Shown piece by piece: positions 25,650-34,820 of a DNA stretch of 64,000 bases. The notes under the pieces are model-generated. The model saw only the letters and a program-made list of their open reading frames with translations. It was not told the origin of the DNA and did no database searches. Positions within the stretch are counted from its first letter, which is position 1; each line of letters starts with the position of its first letter. The DNA comes from Martinezella hainanensis. GTDB lineage: Bacteria > Pseudomonadota > Alphaproteobacteria > Rhizobiales > Rhizobiaceae. Location of the stretch: contig NZ_FMAC01000012.1 in assembly GCF_900094555.1 (NCBI RefSeq), positions 1 to 64,000 on the forward strand, written 5' to 3'. A program made the position numbers and the translations under genes.

Positions 25650-26377
25650 ACGAGATCCGGGCGTCCTTCGCGGGCAATGACGCGCGTCTCGGCCGAGCCG
25701 ATGATGACACAGGTCGCCATATCGGCTTGCGAAGCTTCGGCATCCGCTAGGCGCGCCACCGTCATGCGTTCGTCGGGCCGGCCGGCGGCGCGGCCGAAAA
25801 TCACCGGCGTGTCAGCAGGCAAAATGTCATGGACAATTTCGAAGGCTTTGCCGAGCTGCCAGGGTCGCGCCTTGCTGATCGGATTGTAAAGCGCGATCAC
25901 AAAGCCTGCCTCGGCGACGGCGCGAAGCCGGTTTTCGATGAGCGGCCAGGGCTTCAGATTGTCCGACAGTGAGATTGCGCAAAAATCGTGCCCGAGAGGA
26001 GCGCCGATGCGCGCGGCGACTGCAAGCATGGCCGTAATACCGGGCACGACGACGAGGTCTACCGAGCGCCATTCAGACGGACCGTGATCGATCGCCTCGC
26101 AGACGGCCGCTGCCATGGCAAAGACGCCGGGATCCCCGCCCGAGACGACGCAGACATTTATGCCGGCCGCAGCCCGCTGCAGCGCCACCTTGGCCCGGTC
26201 CAACTCCTCGCGATTGTCGGATGCCTGACGGATCTGGTCGCTGCGAAGCGTCAGACGGTCCAGATAAGGGCCGTAGCCATAGAATTCGTGGGCATCCGCA
26301 ACGGCAGCCAGCGCCTCCGGCGTCGTCTGCTCAGGCTTGCCGGGACCGGTACCGATCACATAGAGACGCCCGCTCAT
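25613..26377 (-). CDS. cobJ: Precorrin-3B C17-methyltransferase
   Basis: A 254-residue tetrapyrrole methylase that methylates C17 and contracts the ring, giving precorrin-4. Motifs: LYVIGTGPGKPEQTTPEAL, YGYGPYLDRL, CVVSGGDPGVFAMAAAV and VPGITAMLAVAARIGAPLGHDF, diagnostic of CobJ/CbiH. Start overlaps the cobI stop by 4 nt. The C-terminus overlaps convergent cobK. Confidence 0.95.
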   Translation of the reverse strand: MSGRLYVIGTGPGKPEQTTPEALAAVADAHEFYGYGPYLDRLTLRSDQIRQASDNREELDRAKVALQRAAAGINVCVVSGGDPGVFAMAAAVCEAIDHGPSEWRSVDLVVVPGITAMLAVAARIGAPLGHDFCAISLSDNLKPWPLIENRLRAVAEAGFVIALYNPISKARPWQLGKAFEIVHDILPADTPVIFGRAAGRPDERMTVARLADAEASQADMATCVIIGSAETRVIAREGRPDLVYTPRFIREETK

Positions 26378-27111
26378 GGCCTGCTTTCCCAGCCTGGCAC
26401 CAGAACCAGCGAAAAATACGGCGCCTCGGCATCGTCGCGGCTGGCAAGCGGCGTCATGGCGCCGTTCGCCATCGTGCCGCGCTCGACATAGATTGCTTCC
26501 CCTAGCCGGCCGGCAGCGTCGAGCGCACGGCGGATTTTCGGCAGATTGCGGCCGACCTTCATGATGACGGCGGCCTGCGTATCGCCCAAGCGCCGGGTAA
26601 GCTCTGCCTCCGCCATCGTTCCCGGCAGGACGGAGAGTACGTCGTCTCCTTGTACCATCGGCAATCCGGCAAGAGACCAGCAGCCGGACATGGCCGTCAC
26701 GCCCGGTATGACTTCTGTCGGAAAACGATCGGCAAGGCGCACATGCAGATGCATATAGGAGCCGTAAAAGAACGGGTCGCCCTCGCTGAGCACGGCAACC
26801 GTCTTTCCCTCGCGCAGATGCGCCGCCACCATTTCGGCCGAGGCGTCGTAGAAGGCGGTGATCTGACTGAGATATTCCGGCGCGTCCTTATCGATCTCGG
26901 TCGTGACCGGATAGTAGAGCGGCAGCAGTTTTACGTCTGCTCTCAGAAACTCGCCGACGATGGCCTTGCCGTTGCCGCCTCTGCCCTGCTTGGCAAAGTA
27001 GGCGACGACATCGGCACGTTCGAGGGCCTTGACCGCCTTGACCGTCAGCAGTTCGGGATCACCGGGGCCGGTGCCGACACCGATCAACTGTCCATTGGAT
27101 GGCGCGCTCAT
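26374..27111 (-). CDS. cobI: Precorrin-2 C20-methyltransferase
   Basis: A 245-residue SAM methylase turning precorrin-2 into precorrin-3A. It shows LIGVGTGPGDPELLTVKAVKAL, VLSEGDPFFYGSYMHL and VIPGVTAMSGCWSLAGLPM. The E/GDP motif with the following SYMHLH is typical of CobI/CbiL. Coupled on both sides by 4-nt overlaps with cobH and cobJ. Confidence 0.95.
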   Translation of the reverse strand: MSAPSNGQLIGVGTGPGDPELLTVKAVKALERADVVAYFAKQGRGGNGKAIVGEFLRADVKLLPLYYPVTTEIDKDAPEYLSQITAFYDASAEMVAAHLREGKTVAVLSEGDPFFYGSYMHLHVRLADRFPTEVIPGVTAMSGCWSLAGLPMVQGDDVLSVLPGTMAEAELTRRLGDTQAAVIMKVGRNLPKIRRALDAAGRLGEAIYVERGTMANGAMTPLASRDDAEAPYFSLVLVPGWESRP

Positions 27112-27740
27112 AGGCCCGGCCTCGCCAGGGCATTGAGGGCGGCCGCCGTCATGGCGCTGCCACCAAGCCGGCCGCGCACGATGGCAAAGGGAACGCCGTA
27201 TGAGTTTTCGGCGAGCGCATCCTTCGATTCCGCCGCGCCGACGAAGCCGACGGGCATGCCGATGATGGCGGCTGGCTTCGGCGCACCGTCACGCAGCATT
27301 TCCAGAAGGTGAAAGAGGGCGGTCGGCGCATTGCCGATGGCAACGATCGAGCCGGCAAGGCGATCGGTCCAAAGATGCATAGCGGCTGCTGAGCGTGTAT
27401 TGCCGATCGACTTGGCGATCTCGGCCGTGCGCGGGTCCTGCAAGGTGCAGATTACTTCGTTGGCGGCCGGCAGGCGGGCGCGGGTAACGCCGCGAGCGAC
27501 CATTTCCGCGTCGCAGAAAATCGGCGCGCCGTCAGTCAGCGCCTTGCGGGCGGATGCGACGAAATCGGGGGAGAACAGGAAATGCTCTGCGGCTTCCACC
27601 AATCCGCAGGCATGGATCATGCGGACTGCGACATCGGCCTCGGCTTCGGGAAAACGCGACAAATCGGCTTCGCTGCGGATGATCGCGAAGGAGCGTTCAT
27701 AGATCGCATCTCCCTCGCGGATATAATAATAGTCAGGCAT
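27108..27740 (-). CDS. cobH: Precorrin-8X methylmutase
   Basis: A 210-residue CobH/CbiC enzyme moving the C11 methyl group to C12 to give hydrogenobyrinate. Features: SFAIIRSEADLSRFP, VRMIHACGLVEAAEHF with the catalytic His, IFCDAEMVARGVTR, GNAPTALFHLLEM and IIGMPVGFVGAAESK. It lies 2 bp after cobG and overlaps cobI. Confidence 0.96.
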   Translation of the reverse strand: MPDYYYIREGDAIYERSFAIIRSEADLSRFPEAEADVAVRMIHACGLVEAAEHFLFSPDFVASARKALTDGAPIFCDAEMVARGVTRARLPAANEVICTLQDPRTAEIAKSIGNTRSAAAMHLWTDRLAGSIVAIGNAPTALFHLLEMLRDGAPKPAAIIGMPVGFVGAAESKDALAENSYGVPFAIVRGRLGGSAMTAAALNALARPGL

Positions 27741-27742
27741 TT

Positions 27743-29170
27743 CTATCCCTGTCGTAAAGCCGTCGCGATTGCGTCCCGGCCGAGCCGTTTAAGACACTGC
27801 TGCGCCGATTCGCCAGCAGCTTTGTTGTTTCGTACCAGTTCTCCGAGCGCGACCAGCGCCGATTTCAGGCCCTCCTTGTGGATGTAAGCTACGGGCTTGG
27901 CTGATGATGACCCATTTACGACAATAGCATAGCCTGTTGCAGCACCGACGATGGTGAGCATTGCCGGGGATGGGTGGGCGCAGCCCTTTGGGCAGCCGGA
28001 CAGATGGACCTTGAGCGAACCGTCAAGCAGCTCGGCTCCGACATCGACCAGATCGGCGGCCGCCTGCTTCGTTGCATAGTGGGCCGAGCCGCACGCGCCG
28101 GCGCCGGAGCAGGGGACCACGTAATTTGCTGGATCGTCGGCATGCGTCTGGAGGCCGCAATCGGCTGCCACCGCCAGGATATCTTCGATGTTATCGCGTT
28201 GGAGTCCGAGCAACAGCAGGCTATGCTCCGGTCCCGTCCGAATTTCATGCGCGCCCTTCAGTTCGGCTACGTCGAGAAAGCCGATGAGGTCCTGGGAGCG
28301 GATCTGACCGAAGGCAGGCCGCAGGCCGAGGGCAGAATGCTGTTTGTCGAGTGGGATAAGGCCGACAGAAGAGGTCGAGGGAGTGCCTTTGGGGAGTGAG
28401 AGACCGGGAACGGTGGGAAACTGCGCCTGCACGTGGGCAATGTCCAGATCACGGCCACGGGCGCGGGGTCCGATCGCGATCAAGGCTTCGAGCAATGTCA
28501 CAACACCGGCTATCGCCTCTTCGCCAGGCAAGGTGGCAAGCCGCGGGGCCGTCGCGCTTGTTCCGGCGATGGCGAGCGTCCAAAGCTCTCGGCCATCGGC
28601 GGTATTGGTGGCTTTCAGCCGGATATCCGCCGTCAGTTCGTCGAGTGTGAGCCGGCCGCCGCCGTCGACGATGATGGCGAGCTTGGCAGCCAGCAATGGC
28701 TTGGGATGAAGTGCATCGATGGCGCTCCGCAGACGTTCAGCGAGCCCGCGCGCGTCAGCGATCTCCGACGGATCGACGCCGCTGAGCGGTGGGACTTCGA
28801 TCGCAACACCGCTCTCCGGCACGATGCCGGCGCGATCGATATCGGCGGCCAGTCCGGGCATGCTCTCGGACGTCATGCCGCGAAGCTGAAAATTGCCGCG
28901 CGCGGTGATCTCGATCAGGCCGTTGCCATGTTCCTCAGTGGCTTTGGCCAGCGCGCGCAATTGCGCGACGGTGAGGCCTGGCGTCGATGGCCGCAAGCGA
29001 ACCAGCAGACCGTCGCCCGTCGGCATCGGCGCGCTCAAGGAGGGGCAGGCGCCGCGAACCATGGAGGGTACGGGCGATGCAACGTCATCGTGACCGGCCT
29101 CTCCTTGCGAGAGGCACGTTTGTCCCTTTACCGTCTGCGTGTCAGCCGCAACCATAAGACTGCCCTTCAT
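27743..29170 (-). CDS. cobG: Precorrin-3B synthase
   Basis: A sulfite/nitrite-reductase-like Fe-S monooxygenase that uses O2 to convert precorrin-3A to precorrin-3B, marking the aerobic route. It has two ferredoxin-like half domains (GDGLLVRLRP, GLIEITARGNFQLRG) and two Cys pairs for the 4Fe-4S centre, CSGAGAC and GCPKGC, about 33 residues apart in the C-terminal half. The start is unsettled among ATG 29179, 29170 and 29155: AAGGAA serves 29170 and AAGGG serves 29155. Confidence 0.93.
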   Translation of the reverse strand: MKGSLMVAADTQTVKGQTCLSQGEAGHDDVASPVPSMVRGACPSLSAPMPTGDGLLVRLRPSTPGLTVAQLRALAKATEEHGNGLIEITARGNFQLRGMTSESMPGLAADIDRAGIVPESGVAIEVPPLSGVDPSEIADARGLAERLRSAIDALHPKPLLAAKLAIIVDGGGRLTLDELTADIRLKATNTADGRELWTLAIAGTSATAPRLATLPGEEAIAGVVTLLEALIAIGPRARGRDLDIAHVQAQFPTVPGLSLPKGTPSTSSVGLIPLDKQHSALGLRPAFGQIRSQDLIGFLDVAELKGAHEIRTGPEHSLLLLGLQRDNIEDILAVAADCGLQTHADDPANYVVPCSGAGACGSAHYATKQAAADLVDVGAELLDGSLKVHLSGCPKGCAHPSPAMLTIVGAATGYAIVVNGSSSAKPVAYIHKEGLKSALVALGELVRNNKAAGESAQQCLKRLGRDAIATALRQG

Positions 29171-29227
29171 AAGGGACATTTCCTTGCACAAACCGGATCG
29201 GCGGGCAAACGATTTGGCATTTGGCTT

Positions 29228-30004
29228 TTATGCGAGATCGTCGAAATCCTGCCCCTTGCGCATGAGGTAGATATCCATGATCCACCCATGCCGGGCACGG
29301 GCCTCCGCCCGCGTCGCAAGAATCCGCTCGGAAACGTCGGCAAGCCTGCCGGCGATGGTGATCTCGTCCTTGGTGCCGAGATAAGCTCCCCAATAGATAT
29401 AGGCATCGGGATCTTCGATCTTGCTGAAGGCCTGCTCGCCATCGAGCATGACGACGGCCGTTTCGGCAATGCCGGGAAAGCTTTCAGCGAGCCGCCTGCC
29501 TGTGGTGATCTGCACCGGCTTGCCGACGAGATTGAGGGGGATGCGATGGCTCGCCGTCAGCGCCTGGATGCTGGTGATGCCAGGAATAACGCTGTAATCG
29601 AGGACAATATTCCCCCGACCAACGACACGCTCGAGAATGCGCAACGTGCTGTCGTAAAGGCCCGGATCGCCCCAGACGAGGAAGGCAGCGCTCTGACTTT
29701 CCGTCACGTGCTCCAGAAACAGCTGTTCATAGGTCGCGGAAATCGCGTCATGCCATTCGTCGACGCTCTGCACATAGCTGCGGTCCGCCGTCTGGCGTGA
29801 AGGCACGTCATAGCTAACGAAGCGCGTGGCTTTATTGGTGACATAGCGCTCGCAAATCTCCTTGCGGACATCGGCGAGTTCGGCCTTGGCCGCGCCCTTG
29901 CTGGGGATGAGGATGACGTCGGCTGCATTCAGTGCATTGATCGCCTGCACGGTCATATGTTCGGGATTTCCGGTGCCGATACCGACGATGTGAATATGCC
30001 GCAT
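29228..30004 (-). CDS. cobF: Precorrin-6A synthase (deacetylating)
   Basis: A tetrapyrrole methylase of 258 residues that methylates C1 and removes the acetyl fragment. Motifs: IHIVGIGTGNPEHMTVQAINAL, VILIPSKGAAK (CobF type), FLVWGDPGLYDSTLRI and VIPGITSIQALTASHRIPLN. Start ATG 30004 fits the family N-terminus; the longer frame to 30241 runs through the AraC gene in another frame. First gene of the cob series. Only about 65 bp separate it from the AraC gene on the same strand, so it may have a short promoter or be read through. No B12 riboswitch was recognised. Confidence 0.94.
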   Translation of the reverse strand: MRHIHIVGIGTGNPEHMTVQAINALNAADVILIPSKGAAKAELADVRKEICERYVTNKATRFVSYDVPSRQTADRSYVQSVDEWHDAISATYEQLFLEHVTESQSAAFLVWGDPGLYDSTLRILERVVGRGNIVLDYSVIPGITSIQALTASHRIPLNLVGKPVQITTGRRLAESFPGIAETAVVMLDGEQAFSKIEDPDAYIYWGAYLGTKDEITIAGRLADVSERILATRAEARARHGWIMDIYLMRKGQDFDDLA

Positions 30005-30068
30005 ATGCTTTGCCCTCGCTCTCAAGCGCTGTTTGCCGGAAGCGCTCGACCATTTCAAGAGCAGACGC

Positions 30069-30905
30069 TCAAGCCGATTGCCGGTCGAAGGTCCAGCGGC
30101 TGGCCATATAGGTGCGGGGTGACGTGCCGAGCATGCGGCGGAACATGGTGGTGAAGGCCGCCACGCTCTCGTAACCCGCTTCGAGCGCGACGTTGGTGAC
30201 GGGCTGGCCCTCCGCAAGCTGCGGCAGGCAGGCAAAGACACTCGCCTGCTGACGCCAGGTCGTGAAGCTGATGCCGGTTTCCTTGCGGAACTGTCGGGTG
30301 AAGGTGCGGCGGCTCACCGAAAGCTTCTCGGCCCAGTCGTCCAGTCTGGCGTTGGGTGATGGATTGGCGAGATAGTCTCGGCAGAGTGCCGTCAACCGGC
30401 GGTCGGACGGGAAGGGCAGGCCGAGCGGGCGCTCAGGCAGCGTCGCGATCTCCTCGACAAGAAGAGAAAGGACCAGCTTGGCCTTGCGATGGCTGATGGG
30501 GGCTTCACCCAGCCGAATGGCCTCCAGAAGCAGGCTGCGGGCAAGATCCGTCACCTCGACGACGCGCGGCGCGTCATCCTTCGGCGGTTGGCCACGTGGC
30601 GTCACATAGACGGATTTCATGCTGACATCGCTCAGGATCTCGATCGAATGCTCCATTCCGACCGGGATGAAGAGAGCATGGCCCGGCGGCACCATCCAGC
30701 GGCCGCGCGCCGTCATGATCAGGGCGACGCCTGAGAAGATGCAAAGCAATTGCGTGCGGCGGTGATGATGCCAGGGAACAGTGTAGCCCTGTGGCGGCTC
30801 GGCACTATGGACAAGCACATCAGCGGGCGACTCCTCCATCCAGCGCACGTTCCGGACATGGTCGTCGTCGAGCGTTGCCAGCAACTGTTTCGATAGCTTT
30901 TCCAT
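30069..30905 (-). CDS. AraC-family transcriptional regulator with cupin domain
   Basis: A 278-residue regulator. The N-terminal cupin-like sensor (about 30-110; VPWHHHRRTQLLCIFSG, VPPGHALFIPVGMEHSIEI) carries several His residues that may bind a ligand or metal. The C-terminal double HTH (about 175-270) includes WAEKLSVSRRTFTRQFRKETG and AYESVAAFTTMFRRMLGTSPRTY-like sequence. It is divergent from an MFS efflux gene 120 bp away and is the obvious candidate to control it. This combination resembles NimR-type cupin/AraC regulators paired with MFS exporters. Confidence 0.9.
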   Translation of the reverse strand: MEKLSKQLLATLDDDHVRNVRWMEESPADVLVHSAEPPQGYTVPWHHHRRTQLLCIFSGVALIMTARGRWMVPPGHALFIPVGMEHSIEILSDVSMKSVYVTPRGQPPKDDAPRVVEVTDLARSLLLEAIRLGEAPISHRKAKLVLSLLVEEIATLPERPLGLPFPSDRRLTALCRDYLANPSPNARLDDWAEKLSVSRRTFTRQFRKETGISFTTWRQQASVFACLPQLAEGQPVTNVALEAGYESVAAFTTMFRRMLGTSPRTYMASRWTFDRQSA

Positions 30906-31024
30906 TTTGGCCCAATCGAGAAACTATTGGACCAAAACACGAAAGAAGGACACTCGCAAGACGTGTTAAAGGCGGATCAAGTCATATCGTCGGCAAATCT
31001 CGCTGACGCAGGAGGATTCCTCAC

Positions 31025-32221
31025 ATGGTTGCGGAAATTTCGGGTGCGCAGACCCGATATCAGAAGACGACGATGTCGATCGTCATGGCGGTCAGCACGT
31101 GCCATCTGCTGAACGACACGATGCAGTCGTTGCTGACATCGCTCTACCCGATGTTCAGAGAGAACTACGCGCTCGATTTCGTGCAGATCGGCCTGCTGAC
31201 GATGATGTTCCAGATCACCGCATCGCTGCTGCAGCCGGTGGTCGGCATCGTCACCGACAAATGGCCGATGCCTTACTCGTTGCCGGTCGGCATGGTCAGT
31301 ACCTTCTTGGGCTTGCTGCTGCTCGGTTACGCCGGCAGCTTTGGAATGCTGCTGGTGGCCGCAAGCCTCATCGGCTTCGGCTCGGCGGTCTTCCATCCGG
31401 AGGCATCGCGCGTTGCCCGTCTGGCGTCGGGCGGTCGCCACGGCTTGGCGCAGTCGCTCTTCCAGCTGGGCGGCAATGCCGGTTCGGCGATCGGGCCGCT
31501 GATCGCTGCATTCTTTGTTCTGCAGCACGGCCAGAAGAGCGTCGCCTGGCTTTCCGTGCTTGCCGTTATCGGCTTCATCGTTTTGAGCTGGGTCGGTAAC
31601 TGGTTCATCAATCATCGTCGCCAGCAGTCCTCGCGTCCGGCGCCGAGCCGCACTTTGCCGATCGCGCGCAACAAGGCGATGTGGGCGCTTGCAATCCTCA
31701 TCCTGCTGACGGCAACGAAGAACGTCTATATGGCCAGTATTTCGAGCTATTTCACCTTCTACGTCATCGACAAGTTCCATCTCGATGTTCGCGATGCGCA
31801 GCTGATGCTGTTCCTCTTCCTCGGCTCCGTCGCCGTTGGCACGATCATGGGCGGCCCGGTCGGCGATCGTCTGGGTGCGCGCTTCGTGATCTGGTTCTCG
31901 ATCCTCGGCGTCATCCCGTTTGCGCTGCTCATGCCCTATGCGAACCTGTTCTGGACCTGCGTCCTGACGGTCATCATCGGCCTCGTGCTGGCTTCGGCCT
32001 TCCCGGCGATCGTGGTCTTTGCGCAGGAGCTGATCCCCGGCCGCGTCGGGCTGATCGGCGGTATCTTCTTCGGCTTTGCCTTCGGTGCCGGCGGACTTGG
32101 CGCGGCCTGGCTCGGCGATTTCGCCGATGCGCGCGGCATTCCCTTCGTTTACACGATCTGCTCGTACCTGCCGCTGCTGGGATTGTTCACGATCTTCCTG
32201 CCAAGAATTCCGCGGCATTGA
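31025..32221 (+). CDS. MFS transporter, fosmidomycin-resistance (Fsr)-like
   Basis: A 398-residue 12-helix major facilitator. The N-terminus CHLLNDTMQSLLTSLYPMFRE and the segment FGSAVFHPEASRVARLASGG are hallmarks of the Fsr subfamily, as is SLFQLGGNAGSAIGPL. Fsr exports fosmidomycin in E. coli; natural substrates in soil bacteria are unknown. An AGGAGG site lies upstream of ATG 31025. Divergent AraC regulator, and followed by a clear terminator. Confidence 0.9.
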   Translation: MVAEISGAQTRYQKTTMSIVMAVSTCHLLNDTMQSLLTSLYPMFRENYALDFVQIGLLTMMFQITASLLQPVVGIVTDKWPMPYSLPVGMVSTFLGLLLLGYAGSFGMLLVAASLIGFGSAVFHPEASRVARLASGGRHGLAQSLFQLGGNAGSAIGPLIAAFFVLQHGQKSVAWLSVLAVIGFIVLSWVGNWFINHRRQQSSRPAPSRTLPIARNKAMWALAILILLTATKNVYMASISSYFTFYVIDKFHLDVRDAQLMLFLFLGSVAVGTIMGGPVGDRLGARFVIWFSILGVIPFALLMPYANLFWTCVLTVIIGLVLASAFPAIVVFAQELIPGRVGLIGGIFFGFAFGAGGLGAAWLGDFADARGIPFVYTICSYLPLLGLFTIFLPRIPRH

Positions 32222-32229
32222 TCGAAATC

Positions 32230-32256
32230 GGCGGGCATTAGGCCCGCCGTCTTTTC
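32230..32256 (+). terminator. Rho-independent terminator after the Fsr-like gene
   Basis: GGCGGGC (32230-32236) pairs with GCCCGCC (32242-32248) around ATTAG, followed by GTCTTTTC. It follows the MFS stop by about 10 bp and faces the 3' end of convergent dadA. Confidence 0.8.
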
Positions 32257-32281
32257 TAGCGCTTAGCGAAAATCCTGCTTG

Positions 32282-33532
32282 TCAGGCATAGCGGCTGATC
32301 GCGAGGTCGGTCGCGTCGATATCCGGCTTACGGCCGCTGACGAGATCGCTGATGACGCGTGCCGAGCCGGAGCTCATGGTCCATCCGAGCGTGCCGTGGC
32401 CGGTATTGAGGAACAATCCCTTGATCTTCGTTGGCCCGATGACGGGCGTGCCGTCCGGCGTCATCGGTCGCAGGCCCGACCAGAAGGACGCCTTGGCGAC
32501 ATCGCCGCCGGGGAAGAGATCGGTGACGGAGTGTTCGAGTGTCTGCCGGCGGGGAAGGCCGAGATCATTGGTATAGCCGGAGATTTCAGCCATACCGCCG
32601 ACGCGGATGCGATCGCCGAGGCGGGTGATCGCGATCTTGTAGGTCTCGTCCATGACGGTCGATTCCGGCGCGCGCGAGGCATCGGTGATCGGGATCGTCA
32701 GCGAGTAACCCTTGACCGGATAGACGGAGAGGCTGATGCCGAGCGGCTTCAATAGGAGCGGCGAATAGCTGCCAAGTGCGACGACGATCGCATCGGCGTC
32801 CATGCGCCCACGGTCGGTCATGACGGCGCGCACCTGCCCGCCCTCAACGTCGAGCCCCTTGATCGTCGTGCCGTACTGGAACTGGACGCCAAGATCGACC
32901 GCCTTCGCCGCAAGCGCATTGGTGAATTTGAAGCAATCTCCGGTCTCGTCCTTCGGCGTCAGGAGCCCACCGACGATCTTCCCGCGCACATGCTTAAGTG
33001 CCGGCTCGACCCGAATGCAGCCTTCGGGATCGAGCACTTCATAGGGAATGCCGTCGGCCGCCAGGGCCTTGACGTCCTTGGCCGATGCGTCGAGCTGCTG
33101 CTGCGTGCGGAAGAGCTGTAGCGTGCCCTGCATGCGTTCGTCATAGGCTATACCCGTCTCCTCGCGAACCTCAGCCAGCGAAATGCGGCTGTAGTCGGCA
33201 AGGCGCAGCATCCGGCTCTTGTTGATCGCGTAGCGTTCCGAGGTGCAGTTCGACAGCATCTTGACGAGCCATGACAGCATGGCGCCATCGACCTTCGGAC
33301 GCAGGATCAGCGGCGCGTGGTGCATGAACAGCCACTTGATCGCCTTCATTGGAATGCCGGGAGCCGCCCAGGGCGAGCAATAGCCGAAGGAGACTTCGCC
33401 GGCATTGGCAAAGCTCGTTTCCAGCGCCGGCCCTTGCTGCCGATCGATGACCGTGACTTCGTGGCCCGCCTTGGCAAGCTGATAGGCTGACGTCACGCCG
33501 ATAATACCGGCACCCAGAACGACGACTTTCAT
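32282..33532 (-). CDS. dadA: D-amino acid dehydrogenase small subunit
   Basis: A 416-residue FAD enzyme of the DAO family that oxidises D-alanine and other D-amino acids, feeding electrons to the respiratory chain. FAD-binding GAGIIGVTSAYQLAKAGHEVTVID begins at residue 7; FANAGEVSFGYCSPWAAPG and the C-terminal TGHGTLGWTMSSGSARVISDL are DadA hallmarks. It follows the racemase on the same strand by 30 bp, making an alr-dadA catabolic pair for L-alanine under a divergent Lrp. Confidence 0.95.
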   Translation of the reverse strand: MKVVVLGAGIIGVTSAYQLAKAGHEVTVIDRQQGPALETSFANAGEVSFGYCSPWAAPGIPMKAIKWLFMHHAPLILRPKVDGAMLSWLVKMLSNCTSERYAINKSRMLRLADYSRISLAEVREETGIAYDERMQGTLQLFRTQQQLDASAKDVKALAADGIPYEVLDPEGCIRVEPALKHVRGKIVGGLLTPKDETGDCFKFTNALAAKAVDLGVQFQYGTTIKGLDVEGGQVRAVMTDRGRMDADAIVVALGSYSPLLLKPLGISLSVYPVKGYSLTIPITDASRAPESTVMDETYKIAITRLGDRIRVGGMAEISGYTNDLGLPRRQTLEHSVTDLFPGGDVAKASFWSGLRPMTPDGTPVIGPTKIKGLFLNTGHGTLGWTMSSGSARVISDLVSGRKPDIDATDLAISRYA

Positions 33533-33562
33533 GATGTCCTCAGAGAATTGAACTTTGGAAGG

Positions 33563-34696
33563 TCAGCGATATTGACGGTGGAAGCGATGGCCGAGACTGG
33601 TCAGGATTTCATAGGAAATCAAGCCGGCATCCCGCGCAAGATCATCCAGGCTCTGATGATCTCCGAGAACTTCCACCATGCTTCCGAAGGAGAGAGTGCC
33701 TTCGGGCAGAGCGCTGATATCGATCGTTGTGCTGTCCATCGACACACGGCCGACGATCGGCAGGCGCACGCCGTTGTAATAGACTGCACCGCGATCGCTG
33801 AGGCTGCGCGGAAGGCCGTCGGCATAACCGGCGGCGATCGTCGCAAGCCGGGTCTGGCGCTTCGTGACATGCACGCCGCCATAGCCGACACGCGCGCCTT
33901 CCGGAACGGTCCGCGTCTGCACGACGGCGACATCAAGCCTGACAACGGCTTCCATGGGGTTGGTAACGCCGCTCGTGGGGGCGCCGCCATAAAGAGCGAT
34001 ACCCGGCCGCGCTAGCACACCGTGAAAATCGCCGCCGAGGAAGATGCCGCCGGAGTTTGCGAACGAAACATCGTACTGCGGAAACTCCGCTGCGACACGG
34101 CGCATTTCGGCAAGCTGGTCGGCGTTTTGTCCGCTGCCGGCCTCGTCTGCGGAGGCGAGGTGGCTCATGATGAAGAGAATGTCGATGTCGTCCGATGTCT
34201 GCAGATGAGCAGCGACGGCACTTCTGTCTTCCGGCGGGATACCCAGCCGCGACATGCCGGTATCGAATTGCAGAACCGCCGGCAGCCTGCGCTGAAGAGA
34301 CCGCGCCGTCTGCGACCATTGCTGCAGCTGATCGAGCGAATTGATGACGGGCACGATGCCGACGTCGGCGCAGGTGGCCTCATTACCGGGCAGCAGGCCG
34401 TTCAGCACGAAGACCGTTGCGTCGCCCGGGAGCTGTGGACGCAGCCGCAATGCCTCGATGAAGTGGGCGACGAGGAAGTGGCGGCAACCGCGCGCATAGA
34501 GCGCTTTCGATACTTGGCTGGCGCCAAGCCCATAGGAATCGGCCTTGACCACGGCAGCTGTCTTCGCCGGCACGACGACGGCGGATAGCTTGTCGTAATT
34601 CCGGCACAGCGCGGCCAGATCGATCGTCAGATAACCACACGCTCCGTTGTCGATCGCCAATTTCAGCGCTCGGGAATCCACAATGCAGCCGTCCAT
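33563..34696 (-). CDS. dadX: Alanine racemase, catabolic type
   Basis: A 377-residue PLP enzyme interconverting L- and D-alanine. The PLP lysine lies in AAVVKADSYGLGA and the second catalytic Tyr in RVGYGGVHVTKR. The order alr-dadA-Lrp shows a catabolic (DadX) role: it makes D-alanine for DadA. A biosynthetic alr may exist elsewhere. Start ATG 34696 (MDGCIVDS) has a CGAGGG-like site upstream. The C-terminal domain VSMDSTTIDIS is normal. Confidence 0.92.
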   Translation of the reverse strand: MDGCIVDSRALKLAIDNGACGYLTIDLAALCRNYDKLSAVVVPAKTAAVVKADSYGLGASQVSKALYARGCRHFLVAHFIEALRLRPQLPGDATVFVLNGLLPGNEATCADVGIVPVINSLDQLQQWSQTARSLQRRLPAVLQFDTGMSRLGIPPEDRSAVAAHLQTSDDIDILFIMSHLASADEAGSGQNADQLAEMRRVAAEFPQYDVSFANSGGIFLGGDFHGVLARPGIALYGGAPTSGVTNPMEAVVRLDVAVVQTRTVPEGARVGYGGVHVTKRQTRLATIAAGYADGLPRSLSDRGAVYYNGVRLPIVGRVSMDSTTIDISALPEGTLSFGSMVEVLGDHQSLDDLARDAGLISYEILTSLGHRFHRQYR

Positions 34697-34820
34697 GTTC
34701 GCCCTCGTCTTTCAAAACAAGAGTATTGAAAGGATCGTGAAATTGCTCGCCAAACTGTGATTGATTATTGTGTAATTACGTTGATATTGAAATGATCTGC
34801 GAATTTTTGAAAGAATCCAC

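Noticed and set aside
28433..29800. 455-residue plus-strand frame across cobG and cobF
   Set aside because: It spans two recognised genes on the opposite strand and has no domain of its own.
29192..30068. Cobalamin riboswitch upstream of cobG or cobF
   Set aside because: The gaps are about 36 and 64 bp, too short for a B12 riboswitch, and no B12 box was seen.
30977..32218. 413-residue minus-strand frame opposite the Fsr-like transporter
   Set aside because: Extreme Arg/Gln/Asp composition typical of an antisense frame to a hydrophobic protein gene.
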